A stretch of DNA of 16,678 bases, from contig PKZC01000271.1 of assembly GCA_003132905.1 (NCBI GenBank), positions 9,340-26,017 on the forward strand, given 5' to 3'. The translations under genes and the position numbers were made by a program. The notes under the pieces were generated by a model that made no database searches, was not told where the DNA came from, and saw only the letters and a list, made by a program, of their open reading frames with translations. Below are positions 1-7,694 of this stretch, in pieces. Position 1 is the stretch's first letter, and the number at the start of each line of letters is the position of its first letter. The DNA comes from Bryobacterales bacterium. GTDB taxonomy: Bacteria; Acidobacteriota; Terriglobia; Bryobacterales; Bryobacteraceae.

Positions 1-862
1 CCTGCGTCAGGCGCACGTCCACTCGGCCGAAGCCACGAATCTTCAGCACCCGATACACTTTCCGCGCCAGGCGCGCCAGCGTTTCATTCAGGCCGTTGGG
101 AAGCTCGTTGGCCGGGCCGTTCTGAATGCCCCACTTCTTGCGATAAGTGTCGTCCCACTTGGCTTTGAAGGTGGCAAACTTAGGCGTGTCCTCGGGAACC
201 TCATGAAAAAAGATTTCGCGCGGCGGTAAAACAGTGAGCTTGCGATTGCCCATTACGCTGAGATACAACTCGCGCCCGTCGATGTACTCTTCAATCAGCG
301 CATCACAGTGGAATTTCTCGTGGATGAAGCGCGCGCGCTCCAGCGCTTCCTCTTCGCTCTTGGCGAACGACGCTTTGGCGATACCGTCGGACGACTCTTC
401 ACCGACAGGTTTGACGAAAGCGGGATACACGAACCTGCGCAATCGCTTCAGGGGACGCTGCTCGGTGGAAATGACAAAATGCGGCACGCGCACGCGATGA
501 TAGGCCAGCACCTTTTTCGCCAGCGCCTTATCCTTGCAAAGCATCAGCCCGTCGGGACGCGCGCCGGTGTACTTCACGCGCATCAGCTCGAGCAACGCCG
601 GGATGTTCGGCTCATTCGCTCTATTGGAATGAAAAGATTCAGTGAGATTGAAGACCACTTCCGGCGCGAAGTTCTTCAGTTTTTCGACGATGCACACCAC
701 ATCGTCGAACACGGCCAGCGTGTCCACGTCGTGCCCCAGGCGCTGCAGACAGGCCAGCACATCGGCTTCGGTGGGCTTGTCTTCTTCCTTCAACTCTTGT
801 GGAGAGAAAGTGCCCGCCCCAGCGGCGCGATAAGCCACGTCGAACAATACCAGCACCTTCAC
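1..862 (-). CDS. D-alanine-D-alanine-ligase-like ATP-grasp enzyme (3' end outside window)
   Basis: An ATP-grasp ligase would join a carboxylate to an amine through an acyl-phosphate. I translated it from a GTG at 862, 2 nt after the stop of the upstream peptidase gene, with an AAGAGG ribosome-binding site at 879-874. The visible 287 residues show the Ddl-type N-terminal lobe (FNLTESF at 71-77, YTGARPDG at 98-105, CKDKALAK at 109-116). The ATP-binding lobe follows, with Lys151 in FVKPVGEESSDGI and the EEYIDGRE hinge at 191-198, and then GRVDVR at 279-284, matching the Mg-binding Arg-x-Asp of the family. The last metal ligands (E-x-N) lie beyond the window. The N-terminus is longer than in housekeeping Ddl and there is no mur/fts context, so the substrate need not be D-alanine. 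Fold and chemistry are confident; the product is unknown. Confidence 0.85.
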   Translation of the reverse strand, partial: MKVLVLFDVAYRAAGAGTFSPQELKEEDKPTEADVLACLQRLGHDVDTLAVFDDVVCIVEKLKNFAPEVVFNLTESFHSNRANEPNIPALLELMRVKYTGARPDGLMLCKDKALAKKVLAYHRVRVPHFVISTEQRPLKRLRRFVYPAFVKPVGEESSDGIAKASFAKSEEEALERARFIHEKFHCDALIEEYIDGRELYLSVMGNRKLTVLPPREIFFHEVPEDTPKFATFKAKWDDTYRKKWGIQNGPANELPNGLNETLARLARKVYRVLKIRGFGRVDVRLTQ

Positions 863-864
863 GG

Positions 865-1941
865 CTAGACGGACCTCTTGAAGCGTCCGGTGTGCAAGTG
901 ATTGGTGACCATGGCCGATAAATACGCGGCGAGTTCGAACGAAACGCGCGCGCTATCCGGCGGCGGAGGAAATGTCAGCTTCAGTTCTTGGCAGCGCTCG
1001 ATCAATTTGCGCACCAGCATATCCACGGTGTACTTGTGTTGTCCGGTCCAGCGCACGATCGAACCGACCAGCCGGGTGCGATTGCGTCGCATAACTTTTG
1101 CCGCAGACTCTCCGTTCGGCTCACCAACTCCGAATATAACGCGCAAATCGGCGTCGTAAAAGTCCGGGAAATCTTCGGCGTAGAGTTTGCGGCGTTCCGT
1201 GTAGTAACGCGCGAGAGTTTTTCTTAGCCGGCTGGCTTCATAAATGCGCCGCACGCGCTTCACTTTGGGCGCTGTATCCCGCGCCTCTTCCATCAGGCAA
1301 TGCACCAATTCCAGTTTGTCGAGCGCCTTCCAGCCTCGATACTGTTCGCGCCACTGTTCCGGCGTGAGCGACAACCAGACCGCGAACGTCTCGGCAAAAT
1401 CTTCATCGGGATGCGCCTGCGCGTACCAGTTGGGCAGGTTTCGCACAAAGCTCTTGCTGTAAGGCCGGGGCTGGTAGGTTTCGGGCGAGTATTCAGTTTC
1501 AGGATTTCCGAATACGGCGCGCCAATCGTCGCGGAAAGAGAAGCGATAGGCGTGATCGATGGCGTGTCCGCTCTCGTGCCGCAGCAGTTGCTGGCACCAC
1601 TCCAGCGTGCCGCCCTCCACCTGCAGCATCTGATGCATTTCGAGAGTCTTCAGGCGTGGATGCGCCAGATAAAACGGAATCGCGATGGCCGGAACTCCAG
1701 CCGGAGAAAACCATTCATCGCCCAGATAGCAGGCCGGACGAAACGCCAGCCCGTGCGCGCCGAGCTCGTCATAAAGCTGCTCGATGCGGCCTTCGAGCTC
1801 GCTACCGGGGATGTGCACGCCCAGATCGCAGATCCGCTTTTGGAGCAGCTCATCGTCCTTCAGGACAACCCACGGTATGGGCGCGGGGGCCGCATGTTCG
1901 GGGACGCCGGACGGCGGATCGTGTCGCTCCACGGCTTTCAT
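865..1941 (-). CDS. Putative cytoplasmic zinc metallopeptidase (HExxH, gluzincin-like)
   Basis: The 358-residue protein has no signal peptide or membrane segment. The zinc site reads LLRHESGHAIDHAY, giving ligands His122 and His126 with catalytic Glu123. A downstream HPDEDFAETFAVWL block supplies a probable third ligand, Glu184. This layout (HExGH, then a Trp/Phe-Gly stretch, then an E-D-x-A-E-T helix) resembles the 'putative zinc-binding metallopeptidase' family (PF15887-like). A conserved block before the motif (PFYLAHPRLKTLE, 89-101) suggests a specific substrate groove. The start is ATG at 1941; the SD in front of it is weak (CTAGG). The gene is followed after 2 nt by the ATP-grasp ligase, so the two are almost certainly co-transcribed and probably make and trim, or act on, the same peptide or conjugate. 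That functional link is inference. Confidence 0.8.
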   Translation of the reverse strand: MKAVERHDPPSGVPEHAAPAPIPWVVLKDDELLQKRICDLGVHIPGSELEGRIEQLYDELGAHGLAFRPACYLGDEWFSPAGVPAIAIPFYLAHPRLKTLEMHQMLQVEGGTLEWCQQLLRHESGHAIDHAYRFSFRDDWRAVFGNPETEYSPETYQPRPYSKSFVRNLPNWYAQAHPDEDFAETFAVWLSLTPEQWREQYRGWKALDKLELVHCLMEEARDTAPKVKRVRRIYEASRLRKTLARYYTERRKLYAEDFPDFYDADLRVIFGVGEPNGESAAKVMRRNRTRLVGSIVRWTGQHKYTVDMLVRKLIERCQELKLTFPPPPDSARVSFELAAYLSAMVTNHLHTGRFKRSV

Positions 1942-2040
1942 CCTAGCAGGCCGCTGAAAAGGCCCGGCGCGATTTCCGACTTTTCATTGGAGAGGACCGA
2001 CAGGTGGATTTTTCCGGCTATGGGCAGTTGGGAGGGTGCT

Positions 2041-2580
2041 TCAGTCGAGACCCCGCCATTGCTGCTCGTCCAGGCCTTTGATGATCAAATATCCCATAAG
2101 CGTCCCCTCACCCAGCAGACCTATAATTCCCGGGAAGGGCGAAGTCGCATGGTCCAAAGCCGGCCAGGTTGTGATCAGCCAGCAAACACCCGCGCCAGCC
2201 ATGAAAACGCCAACAGTTTTGGGAAGAAACCGCGATCGCCAGACGAGGTAGCCCGTCAACAGGCAGTACAGGCCAAAAAAAAGGAAGTTATTAATATGCG
2301 CTGAGTTGTACCATGACAACTGCGGAAGCCAGCAGCCCGCCAGGCTGACGATTGCGGCAACCGCCGAAATCCACTTGTTCACTGGCCATAGTAAGTGGGA
2401 TAGCAGCAAGGTCATACCGCTGTAAAGGACTCCCGCGACCACAGTCGCCTGGTCACCCCGGACCAGCATCTTGCGGCGGATGAGTATGATCGCGGCCACT
2501 CCAAAGACGATGCTGATCAAGTAAAGCACACCGGCAAGCCGGGCCTCCAGACGGGGCGACACTTCGAAGGGCTTTGTCAT
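2041..2580 (-). CDS. DUF4386 family integral membrane protein, compact form
   Basis: This 179-residue protein has six hydrophobic segments, roughly 14-35, 47-65, 71-85, 97-114, 124-140 and 149-168. The signature pieces of DUF4386 are present: ARLAGVLYL near the N-terminus, LLWPVNKW (63-70), and FFGLYCLLTGYLVWRSRFLPKTVGV spanning 101-125, which I recognise as the family's most conserved block. Usual members are about 210-240 residues. Here the stretch between RGD (41-43) and the LLWPVN element looks about 20 residues shorter, as does the loop before the fourth segment. No function is established for the family. It is a single-gene unit with 71 bp upstream and 99 bp downstream, and no other gene overlaps it convincingly. 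Confidence 0.75.
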   Translation of the reverse strand: MTKPFEVSPRLEARLAGVLYLISIVFGVAAIILIRRKMLVRGDQATVVAGVLYSGMTLLLSHLLWPVNKWISAVAAIVSLAGCWLPQLSWYNSAHINNFLFFGLYCLLTGYLVWRSRFLPKTVGVFMAGAGVCWLITTWPALDHATSPFPGIIGLLGEGTLMGYLIIKGLDEQQWRGLD

Positions 2581-2651
2581 ACGAATAACGTACGCTGATT
2601 CGTGGCCTCAAGTTCCAGGGAAGGGCCTCTTTTTTGTGGCTCCGCAGCGTG

Positions 2652-4187
2652 CTAGCGCCGAGGTCGGGAACCGAGCTTCAAAATGCGCTGGCGCAACGCA
2701 GGATCCTGTTGCAAAGCCCGAACGTATGTCGATTCCTCTGGTGCGCTCTTGGCGCGTTGTATCGCGGGCGTAAATGGCGAAGCGTGTAGCGCCATCGCGG
2801 CGCGGCGTGTTTCAAACCGATCCCAATCGCCGGCTCGTGAACCCGAAATCTCGTAAATCATTGAACCGTTGGCGAGATGCCGCAAGGTGCGGGCCGGCGT
2901 GCGATAGGCGGGGTTAACCCGTAGCATCGATTCCTCACGCTGCAAGATTTTGGCCACCAGCGGGTTCGCCGGACGAAAGCCGAGTTTGCGATAAAACCAG
3001 AACGCGCCGGATTCGATGGCCTCTTCATTGTGAGCTCCGAGCTGATAAGGGTCGACCGAAAAGCAGGTGACCGCGAGCAATTGGTGGAACAGCCGCAGCA
3101 AGTGCGCGTAAAGCCAGGCGGTTTCGCCTTCGCGAAAGGTGTAATAGAGGTTGAAACCGACCTCCATATGCTCGAACAGCGTCAGGCATTCGATGTAGCC
3201 GATGGGGACCCCGTTCTTGAAGAACATTCCCGCGTGATACGCACGCAGCGGAAGGCGATGCTCTTTCGGAACTCCCGAAACGAACACCTCGACGCCGCGG
3301 CCAAAGTCGGCGCGAAGCACGTGAGCCGGGTCGCCATAGGTGAAACCATGCAGCTCGCGATAACGCATGGCCGATGTTTCGCGCGCGAAGTCGAGCATTT
3401 TTTCGCCGTCAGCGCGGTTTAGTTTCTGAATCGCGAGCGCGGGCGATTGCAGTTCGGCAGCCAGCGACACATCGGCGCGGCGGATTAACGGCGCATCGTG
3501 ATAGAAGATTTTTCGCCGACCGGAGAAACGCCCATTGGTTCGAGTAGCGCGCGAATCGCCCAGTTCCCACCGAATCGCGATCTTCGCTTGCGCGAATAGC
3601 TCGGCGCGATCTTCGGCTGGTATGGGCAGAGCATCGATGCGCGAGATCAACCAGCGCAGATCGGAACCGCCTGCCGGCTTCGCCGCGCGAAACCAATCCA
3701 TATAAGGAATGTTCGCTTCCACCAGCAGGTCTTCGTTCGCAAAAGGATGCAAGCGGCGCAGCAGCGGCCCGAGGAGCGACGCGTCATAGCCATCCCAATC
3801 AATTTCGACGGCCTTAGGATGATGCTCTACCAGCCAGCGCGTCATGTCGTAGGTGAACAGTGCCGAGAACGCGGTCCCGACGACGCCGGAGACGTCGGGT
3901 TCTTCGAGCGGCACAAGATCCACATCGGCGCGCCGCAGTTGCGCAACCTTCTTTGGAATCTCCTGAAGCAAGTCGTCGGCAAGCCCGAGAACTTCCGCGT
4001 TCGGCGGATAGGCGCGAAAAAACAGCAGCGCTTCGTGAAAGCGGATCAGCGATGCGGCATCGGGAAATCGCGCCCGCCCCATTTGCCGAAGTAAGCCCGA
4101 AAGCGCGGCGTGTTCCTTGGTCCCAAAGGCGCGTTTGAAAGCTTCCAGCCGATCCAGATCCATCGGGAGTAGACTAACAGAAGCCAT
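2652..4187 (-). CDS. Conserved protein of unknown function with GNAT-like C-terminal region
   Basis: The protein is about 511 residues from the ATG at 4187. An in-frame GTG at 4202 would add 5 residues, and an ATG at 4163 would remove 8; none has a well-placed SD. The N-terminal half is helical and I do not recognise it. From about residue 260 to 410 the layout resembles an N-acetyltransferase: strand-like MFFKNGVPIGYIECLTLFE, then FNLYYTFREGETAWLYAHLLRLF, where R-E-G-E-T-A could be the acetyl-CoA pyrophosphate loop, and finally GAFWFYRKLGFRP, which matches the closing 'Tyr-x-Lys-Leu-Gly-Phe' element of GNAT enzymes. No signal peptide or membrane segment is seen. The gene is divergent from the small ABM-fold gene. 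Acyltransferase activity is inference from fold-like motifs only. Confidence 0.7.
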   Translation of the reverse strand: MASVSLLPMDLDRLEAFKRAFGTKEHAALSGLLRQMGRARFPDAASLIRFHEALLFFRAYPPNAEVLGLADDLLQEIPKKVAQLRRADVDLVPLEEPDVSGVVGTAFSALFTYDMTRWLVEHHPKAVEIDWDGYDASLLGPLLRRLHPFANEDLLVEANIPYMDWFRAAKPAGGSDLRWLISRIDALPIPAEDRAELFAQAKIAIRWELGDSRATRTNGRFSGRRKIFYHDAPLIRRADVSLAAELQSPALAIQKLNRADGEKMLDFARETSAMRYRELHGFTYGDPAHVLRADFGRGVEVFVSGVPKEHRLPLRAYHAGMFFKNGVPIGYIECLTLFEHMEVGFNLYYTFREGETAWLYAHLLRLFHQLLAVTCFSVDPYQLGAHNEEAIESGAFWFYRKLGFRPANPLVAKILQREESMLRVNPAYRTPARTLRHLANGSMIYEISGSRAGDWDRFETRRAAMALHASPFTPAIQRAKSAPEESTYVRALQQDPALRQRILKLGSRPRR

Positions 4188-4539
4188 GCGACGCTCGATC
4201 ACAGCCCTTCTGTTTTTCGCGGTAAGCGCTCTGCTTTACGGTCAAGATTCCAAGCTGTACGTCGTGACCCATGTCGACCTCACACCCAACTACACGGTCG
4301 ACGGAACCGCGGCGCTCGAAAGGTTCGCATCCGATAGCCGCAAGGACAAAGGCGTGGTGCGTTTCGAGCTGCTTCAGGATGTTTCGCGCAAGAACCATTT
4401 CACTATCGTGGAAGTGTGGGAGAATCACGCGGCCTTCGATGCGCACCTGGAGGCGGATCACTCCAAGCAGTTTCGAGAGAAGCTACAGCCGATGTTGGGA
4501 AGCCCCTTTGACGAACGTCTGCATAACATCCTGCAGTAA
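4186..4539 (+). CDS. Secreted antibiotic biosynthesis monooxygenase (ABM)-fold protein
   Basis: The 117-residue protein begins with a short signal peptide (MRRSITALLFFAVSALLYGQ, cleavage near 19-20). The mature part is one ABM/YgiN-like ferredoxin-fold domain: LYVVTHVDLTP, then ALERFASDSRKDKGVVRFELLQD, then FTIVEVWENHAAFDAHLEADHSKQF, which is the typical E-x-W-x-x-x-x-A-F-x-x-H pattern. Family members are small dimeric, cofactor-free mono-oxygenases or haem-degrading enzymes; substrates vary and are not predictable here. The start at 4186 is chosen because the signal peptide begins there; an in-frame upstream ATG at 4117 would bury it inside a non-signal extension. The stop TAA at 4537-4539 abuts the stop of the convergent M20 peptidase gene. 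Confidence 0.8.
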   Translation: MRRSITALLFFAVSALLYGQDSKLYVVTHVDLTPNYTVDGTAALERFASDSRKDKGVVRFELLQDVSRKNHFTIVEVWENHAAFDAHLEADHSKQFREKLQPMLGSPFDERLHNILQ

Positions 4540-5946
4540 TCACTGGGCCGCCGATAGTTCCTTCACCAGCTGATACAGGAACGCCTGCCCTTCGTAAAAC
4601 GAATTCACGTTCATGCGTTCGTCCCGTCCGTGCGCGCGGACGTCGTCGCGGTCGCCGAAGAAACCCGACACGCCGTAGGTGGGAATTCCCGCGACACGCA
4701 GGTAGCGGCCATCGGTAGCGCCGGTGCTCATTACAGGAATGGTCACAACACCGGGCCACATAGTATCGCTCAGGCGCGCAACTGCCTTAAGCAGGTCTTT
4801 CCGCATCGGAGAAGCCGGGCCCACGTCCACGTCGCCTTGCACATGGATTGCGACCTGTTCATCCCCGATGGCCAAGCGAAGAGCTTTTTGCACCGATTCG
4901 ATGGAATCGCCGGGGAAAATCCGGCAATTGATATTGGCGCTCGCAAGCTGCGGGAGCGCGTTCAACGCATGCCCTCCGGCCAGTTCGGTGGCTACGCAGG
5001 TGGTGCGCAACATCGAATTCCAGCGCGGCGAAATGGCTGCCACGCGCTGCATCGCATCTCTTGCGACATCAGGCGATCCGTCCGCGATTTTGACCAGGTC
5101 TGCCTTTAACGGTCCGTCCTCCACCTTCGCCATTTCCCGAAAATAGGCGCGCGTCACTTCGTCCGTCTTGAGAGGGAAACTGTAGCGCGAAAGCCTTTCG
5201 AGCGCCGTGGCCAAATGATAGATGGCATTGTCGGCCAGCGGCACCGAGCTGTGGCCGCCTTTATTGTGGACTTCGAACTTGAAATCGGCGTACGATTTTT
5301 CGCTCACCTGAATGTTGTTGGCGATCTTCTTGCCGCCCACCATCACGCCCCCGCCGCCCTCGTTCAAGCAGAGATCGGCATCGATCAACTCGCGCTTATT
5401 CTTGAGCAGCCAGATAATGCCGCTGTAAGGTCCGCCGCCTTCTTCGTCCGCGGTGAGCGCGACGATGATATCGCGATCCGGTTTGAATCCTTCTCGCTTG
5501 TAGCGAATCAGGTTCGCGATCCAGACGGCGGCTTGTGCTTTATCGTCCGACGTCCCGCGTCCATAGAAGTAGCCGTCCTTTTCCACGAGTTGGAACGGAT
5601 CGGTGCTCCAATCCTCGCGATTGGCTTCCACAACGTCGGTGTGCGCGAGCAGCAGAATCGGCTTCAGGGTCCCGGCGCCGTGATATCGAACAACCAGGTT
5701 CGCTTTTTTCGGAATGGCACCGCCCACAAAAATGTCGGACTCGGGGAAACCGGCGGCGCGTAATCGTGCAGCAACCATTTCCGCCACGGGCGTTGTAGAT
5801 CCGGTGGTATATCCTGACCGGATCTCGATCATTTCTTTGTATATTTCGCGTGCCAGTTGCCGATCGGCGTCGGGCGGCACGGCCGCCATTGCAGTACCCA
5901 CGGCGAGCGTCCATAACACCAGGGGCAGCGCTGAAAGCCGGCACAT
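4540..5946 (-). CDS. Secreted M20 family metallopeptidase
   Basis: This is a 468-residue di-zinc exopeptidase of the ArgE/DapE/CPG2 type, expected to cleave dipeptides or N-acyl amino acids outside the cytoplasm. A signal peptide (about 1-21, ending GTAMA) precedes the catalytic domain. All zinc ligands and the catalytic base can be placed: His102 (LLAHTDVV) with Asp104 behind it, bridging Asp134 (GRGTSDDKAQ), catalytic Glu168 and ligand Glu169 (TADEEGG), Glu196 (CLNEGG) and His439 (VRAHGRDER). The lid/dimerisation domain carries the usual NKGGHSSVP with His232. Length is normal and every key residue is present, so it should be active. The start is the ATG at 5946. The gene stands alone, convergent with the ABM-fold gene and divergent from the MoaD-MoaE gene 59 bp away. 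Confidence 0.93.
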   Translation of the reverse strand: MCRLSALPLVLWTLAVGTAMAAVPPDADRQLAREIYKEMIEIRSGYTTGSTTPVAEMVAARLRAAGFPESDIFVGGAIPKKANLVVRYHGAGTLKPILLLAHTDVVEANREDWSTDPFQLVEKDGYFYGRGTSDDKAQAAVWIANLIRYKREGFKPDRDIIVALTADEEGGGPYSGIIWLLKNKRELIDADLCLNEGGGGVMVGGKKIANNIQVSEKSYADFKFEVHNKGGHSSVPLADNAIYHLATALERLSRYSFPLKTDEVTRAYFREMAKVEDGPLKADLVKIADGSPDVARDAMQRVAAISPRWNSMLRTTCVATELAGGHALNALPQLASANINCRIFPGDSIESVQKALRLAIGDEQVAIHVQGDVDVGPASPMRKDLLKAVARLSDTMWPGVVTIPVMSTGATDGRYLRVAGIPTYGVSGFFGDRDDVRAHGRDERMNVNSFYEGQAFLYQLVKELSAAQ

Positions 5947-6005
5947 GCGCGGATTGTACCATGCCGAAACGCTGAAACCCGAGCGCGTCCAGACCGTCTG
6001 TTACT

Positions 6006-6734
6006 ATGACAATCGTGCGCGTAAAGGTGCTGTTTTTCGGCATGTTGAAGGACATCGTCGGACGTTCGGAAGACCATATCGACGTGGCCGAGGGCGCACG
6101 CGTGGAATCGGTGTTCGCGCGCTACGCGGGACATTTTCCGCGGCTCACCGAGTTGCAATCCAGCATCGTATTGGCGTGCAATCAGGAATTTTGCGAGCGT
6201 TCGGCGGCGATTCACGAGGGCGACGAGATTGCATTCCTGCCGCCGGTAAGCGGAGGCACGGGCCGCTATACGCATCAGATCTGTGACGATGAAACCGGCT
6301 GCTTCTTCGCACTGACGCGTGAGACTATCGATACGCCCGCCATCGGCCGGCAACTACTGCGCGGCGAGGACGGCGCACTGGTGGATTTCGAGGGCGTCGT
6401 GCGAAACAACACCAAAGGCCGCGCTACGAAATTTCTGGACTACGAGTGCTACGAACCCATGGCGGTAAAGATGATGGCCGAGATTGGGCGCGAGATCGCG
6501 GCCACGCATTCGATCGGCCGCATCGCGATGGTGCATCGGCTGGGACGATTGCAGATCGGCGAAGCCAGCGTGGTTATCGTCGTCACCGCCCCGCATCGCA
6601 AGCCTGCGTTCGAAGCGGCGCTCGAAGGCATCAACCGGTTGAAGCGCATCGTGCCGATCTGGAAGAAAGAACATTTTGAGGACGGAGAGGTTTGGGTGGA
6701 AGGCGAATGGGACGAATCCGTCCTGAAAAAGTGA
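6006..6734 (+). CDS. moaX: Fused molybdopterin synthase MoaD-MoaE (MoaX-type)
   Basis: Molybdopterin synthase puts the two dithiolene sulfurs into cyclic pyranopterin monophosphate during molybdenum cofactor synthesis. Both subunits are in one 242-residue chain. Residues 1-84 are the ubiquitin-like MoaD part, ending in the essential Gly-Gly (PPVSGG, Gly83-Gly84). Residues about 85-242 are the MoaE part, with DFEGVVRNNTKG, the HRLGRLQIGEASV block and KRIVPIWKKEHFEDGEVWVEG, which contains the active-site lysines. The MoaD glycine must normally be a free C-terminus to carry the thiocarboxylate, so the chain needs cleavage after Gly84 or another mechanism. The Mycobacterium tuberculosis MoaX fusion is known to be cleaved at the equivalent Gly. 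No other moa gene lies in the window. The downstream VWFA gene starts inside its last 28 nt. Confidence 0.93.
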   Translation: MTIVRVKVLFFGMLKDIVGRSEDHIDVAEGARVESVFARYAGHFPRLTELQSSIVLACNQEFCERSAAIHEGDEIAFLPPVSGGTGRYTHQICDDETGCFFALTRETIDTPAIGRQLLRGEDGALVDFEGVVRNNTKGRATKFLDYECYEPMAVKMMAEIGREIAATHSIGRIAMVHRLGRLQIGEASVVIVVTAPHRKPAFEAALEGINRLKRIVPIWKKEHFEDGEVWVEGEWDESVLKK

Positions 6735-7681
6735 TTCGTCCGGCCGCGTGTTGCTTCCTGGCAGCGCTGTGTCTTTGCACGCCCGCGCGGCCTCAAAGCC
6801 CCTCCCGGCAGCAAGACGACGCTACGATCAAGGTCAACGTTCGCCTGGTTCGCATGCTGGTGACTGTGAAGGACGCCGCCAGCCAATTGGTCGGCTCTCT
6901 CAACAAGAGTGACTTTTCAGTTTATGACAACGGCGTGAAGCAAGACATCGCCGTTTTCGACCGGGAGACCGAACAGCCTTTGTCCGTCGCCATGTTAGTC
7001 GATACCAGCGCTTCTACTGGGATCGAACTGCACTACGAACTGGATTCGGTGAGCCGATTTCTCCGGGTATTGTTGGGCGAAGGCAACCCCGACGACACCG
7101 TCGCGCTCTATAGCTTCAATTGGGAAGTGCGGCTGCTTACTAGTTACACCAAACGCTTCGCGCGCGTGGACCAGATGCTGAAGCAGCTCAAGTCTCAAGG
7201 CGGCACGTCGCTCTATGACGCCATCTTTCTGGCTTCGCATGAGCTTGAATTCCGCAGTGGCCGGCATGTGATGGTGCTGGTGACCGACGGCGGCGACACT
7301 ACCAGTTCCGTGAACTATCACCAGGCGTTGGAAGCGGCGCAATTGGCCGACACCATTATGTATCCGGTGCTGGTGGTGCCTATCACGAACGATGCAGGCC
7401 GCAACGTCGGCGGCGAAAATGCGCTCACTACCCTGGCTGCCGGCACGGGCGGCCGCGTTTTCACTCCCAGCCTGGGCGCGCAGCTGGATCGCGCCTTCGA
7501 CGACATCCTGCGCGAGCTGCGTACGCAATATCTGATTGGCTTCTACCCCAAGGACGTTCCCGCCGCCAAAGATCGCTTTCATACTTTGAAAGTGACGGTG
7601 CAGGGCCGAAATTTGCGAGTCAGCACGCGCAGTGGATATTATGGTGAGGCCAATGAGGGTCGACCGGGATTTGGGCAGTGA
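6707..7681 (+). CDS. Secreted VWFA domain protein, acidobacterial type
   Basis: The 324-residue protein has an N-terminal signal peptide (hydrophobic PAACCFLAALCLCTPARPQ). A short beta-rich region (VRLVRMLVTVKD to FSVYDNGVKQDI) follows, then a von Willebrand factor A domain. Its metal-ion-dependent adhesion site is complete: DTSAS (99-103 from this start), the Thr in QGGTSLYDAI, and the Asp in VLVTDGGDTTS. The region before VWFA plus the RTQYLIGFYPKD tail match the 'VWFA-related acidobacterial domain' family (TIGR03436, from memory), one of the better hints to the phylum. The role is unknown; metal-dependent binding of an extracytoplasmic protein is the general expectation. I chose the ATG at 6707, preceded by GGAAGG, over an in-frame TTG at 6692, giving a 28-nt overlap with the MoaD-MoaE gene and likely co-translation. 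Confidence 0.88.
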   Translation: MGRIRPEKVIRPAACCFLAALCLCTPARPQSPSRQQDDATIKVNVRLVRMLVTVKDAASQLVGSLNKSDFSVYDNGVKQDIAVFDRETEQPLSVAMLVDTSASTGIELHYELDSVSRFLRVLLGEGNPDDTVALYSFNWEVRLLTSYTKRFARVDQMLKQLKSQGGTSLYDAIFLASHELEFRSGRHVMVLVTDGGDTTSSVNYHQALEAAQLADTIMYPVLVVPITNDAGRNVGGENALTTLAAGTGGRVFTPSLGAQLDRAFDDILRELRTQYLIGFYPKDVPAAKDRFHTLKVTVQGRNLRVSTRSGYYGEANEGRPGFGQ

Positions 7682-7684
7682 CGC

Positions 7685-7693
7685 GGAGGAAGG
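7685..7693 (+). promoter_or_regulatory. Strong ribosome-binding site of the Hfq-like gene
   Basis: GGAGGAAGG lies immediately before a TTG codon at 7695, with 5 nt between GGAGG and TTG. It is the best Shine-Dalgarno match seen near any start in this window. It argues for a TTG start rather than the upstream ATG or GTG codons that overlap the VWFA gene. Confidence 0.6.
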
Positions 7694-7694
7694 C

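Noticed and set aside
1942..2040. Possible terminator built on GGCCGCTGAAAAGGCC near 1949-1964
   Set aside because: The arms are only 4 bp (GGCC/GGCC) and no T-run follows on either strand.
1300..2304. A 334-codon open frame on the plus strand
   Set aside because: It is antisense to the zinc peptidase and DUF4386 genes, both of which have recognisable motifs; its translation is Arg-rich and low in pattern, as expected for an antisense frame in GC-rich DNA.
2578..2606. Short inverted repeat CGAAT-N11-ATTCG upstream of the DUF4386 gene
   Set aside because: Five-base arms with an 11-nt gap are expected by chance and no second copy is seen.
4117..4185. Longer N-terminus for the ABM-fold gene starting at ATG 4117
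   Set aside because: It would bury a good signal peptide (starting at 4186) behind a basic 23-residue stretch and overlap the divergent gene by a further 70 nt.
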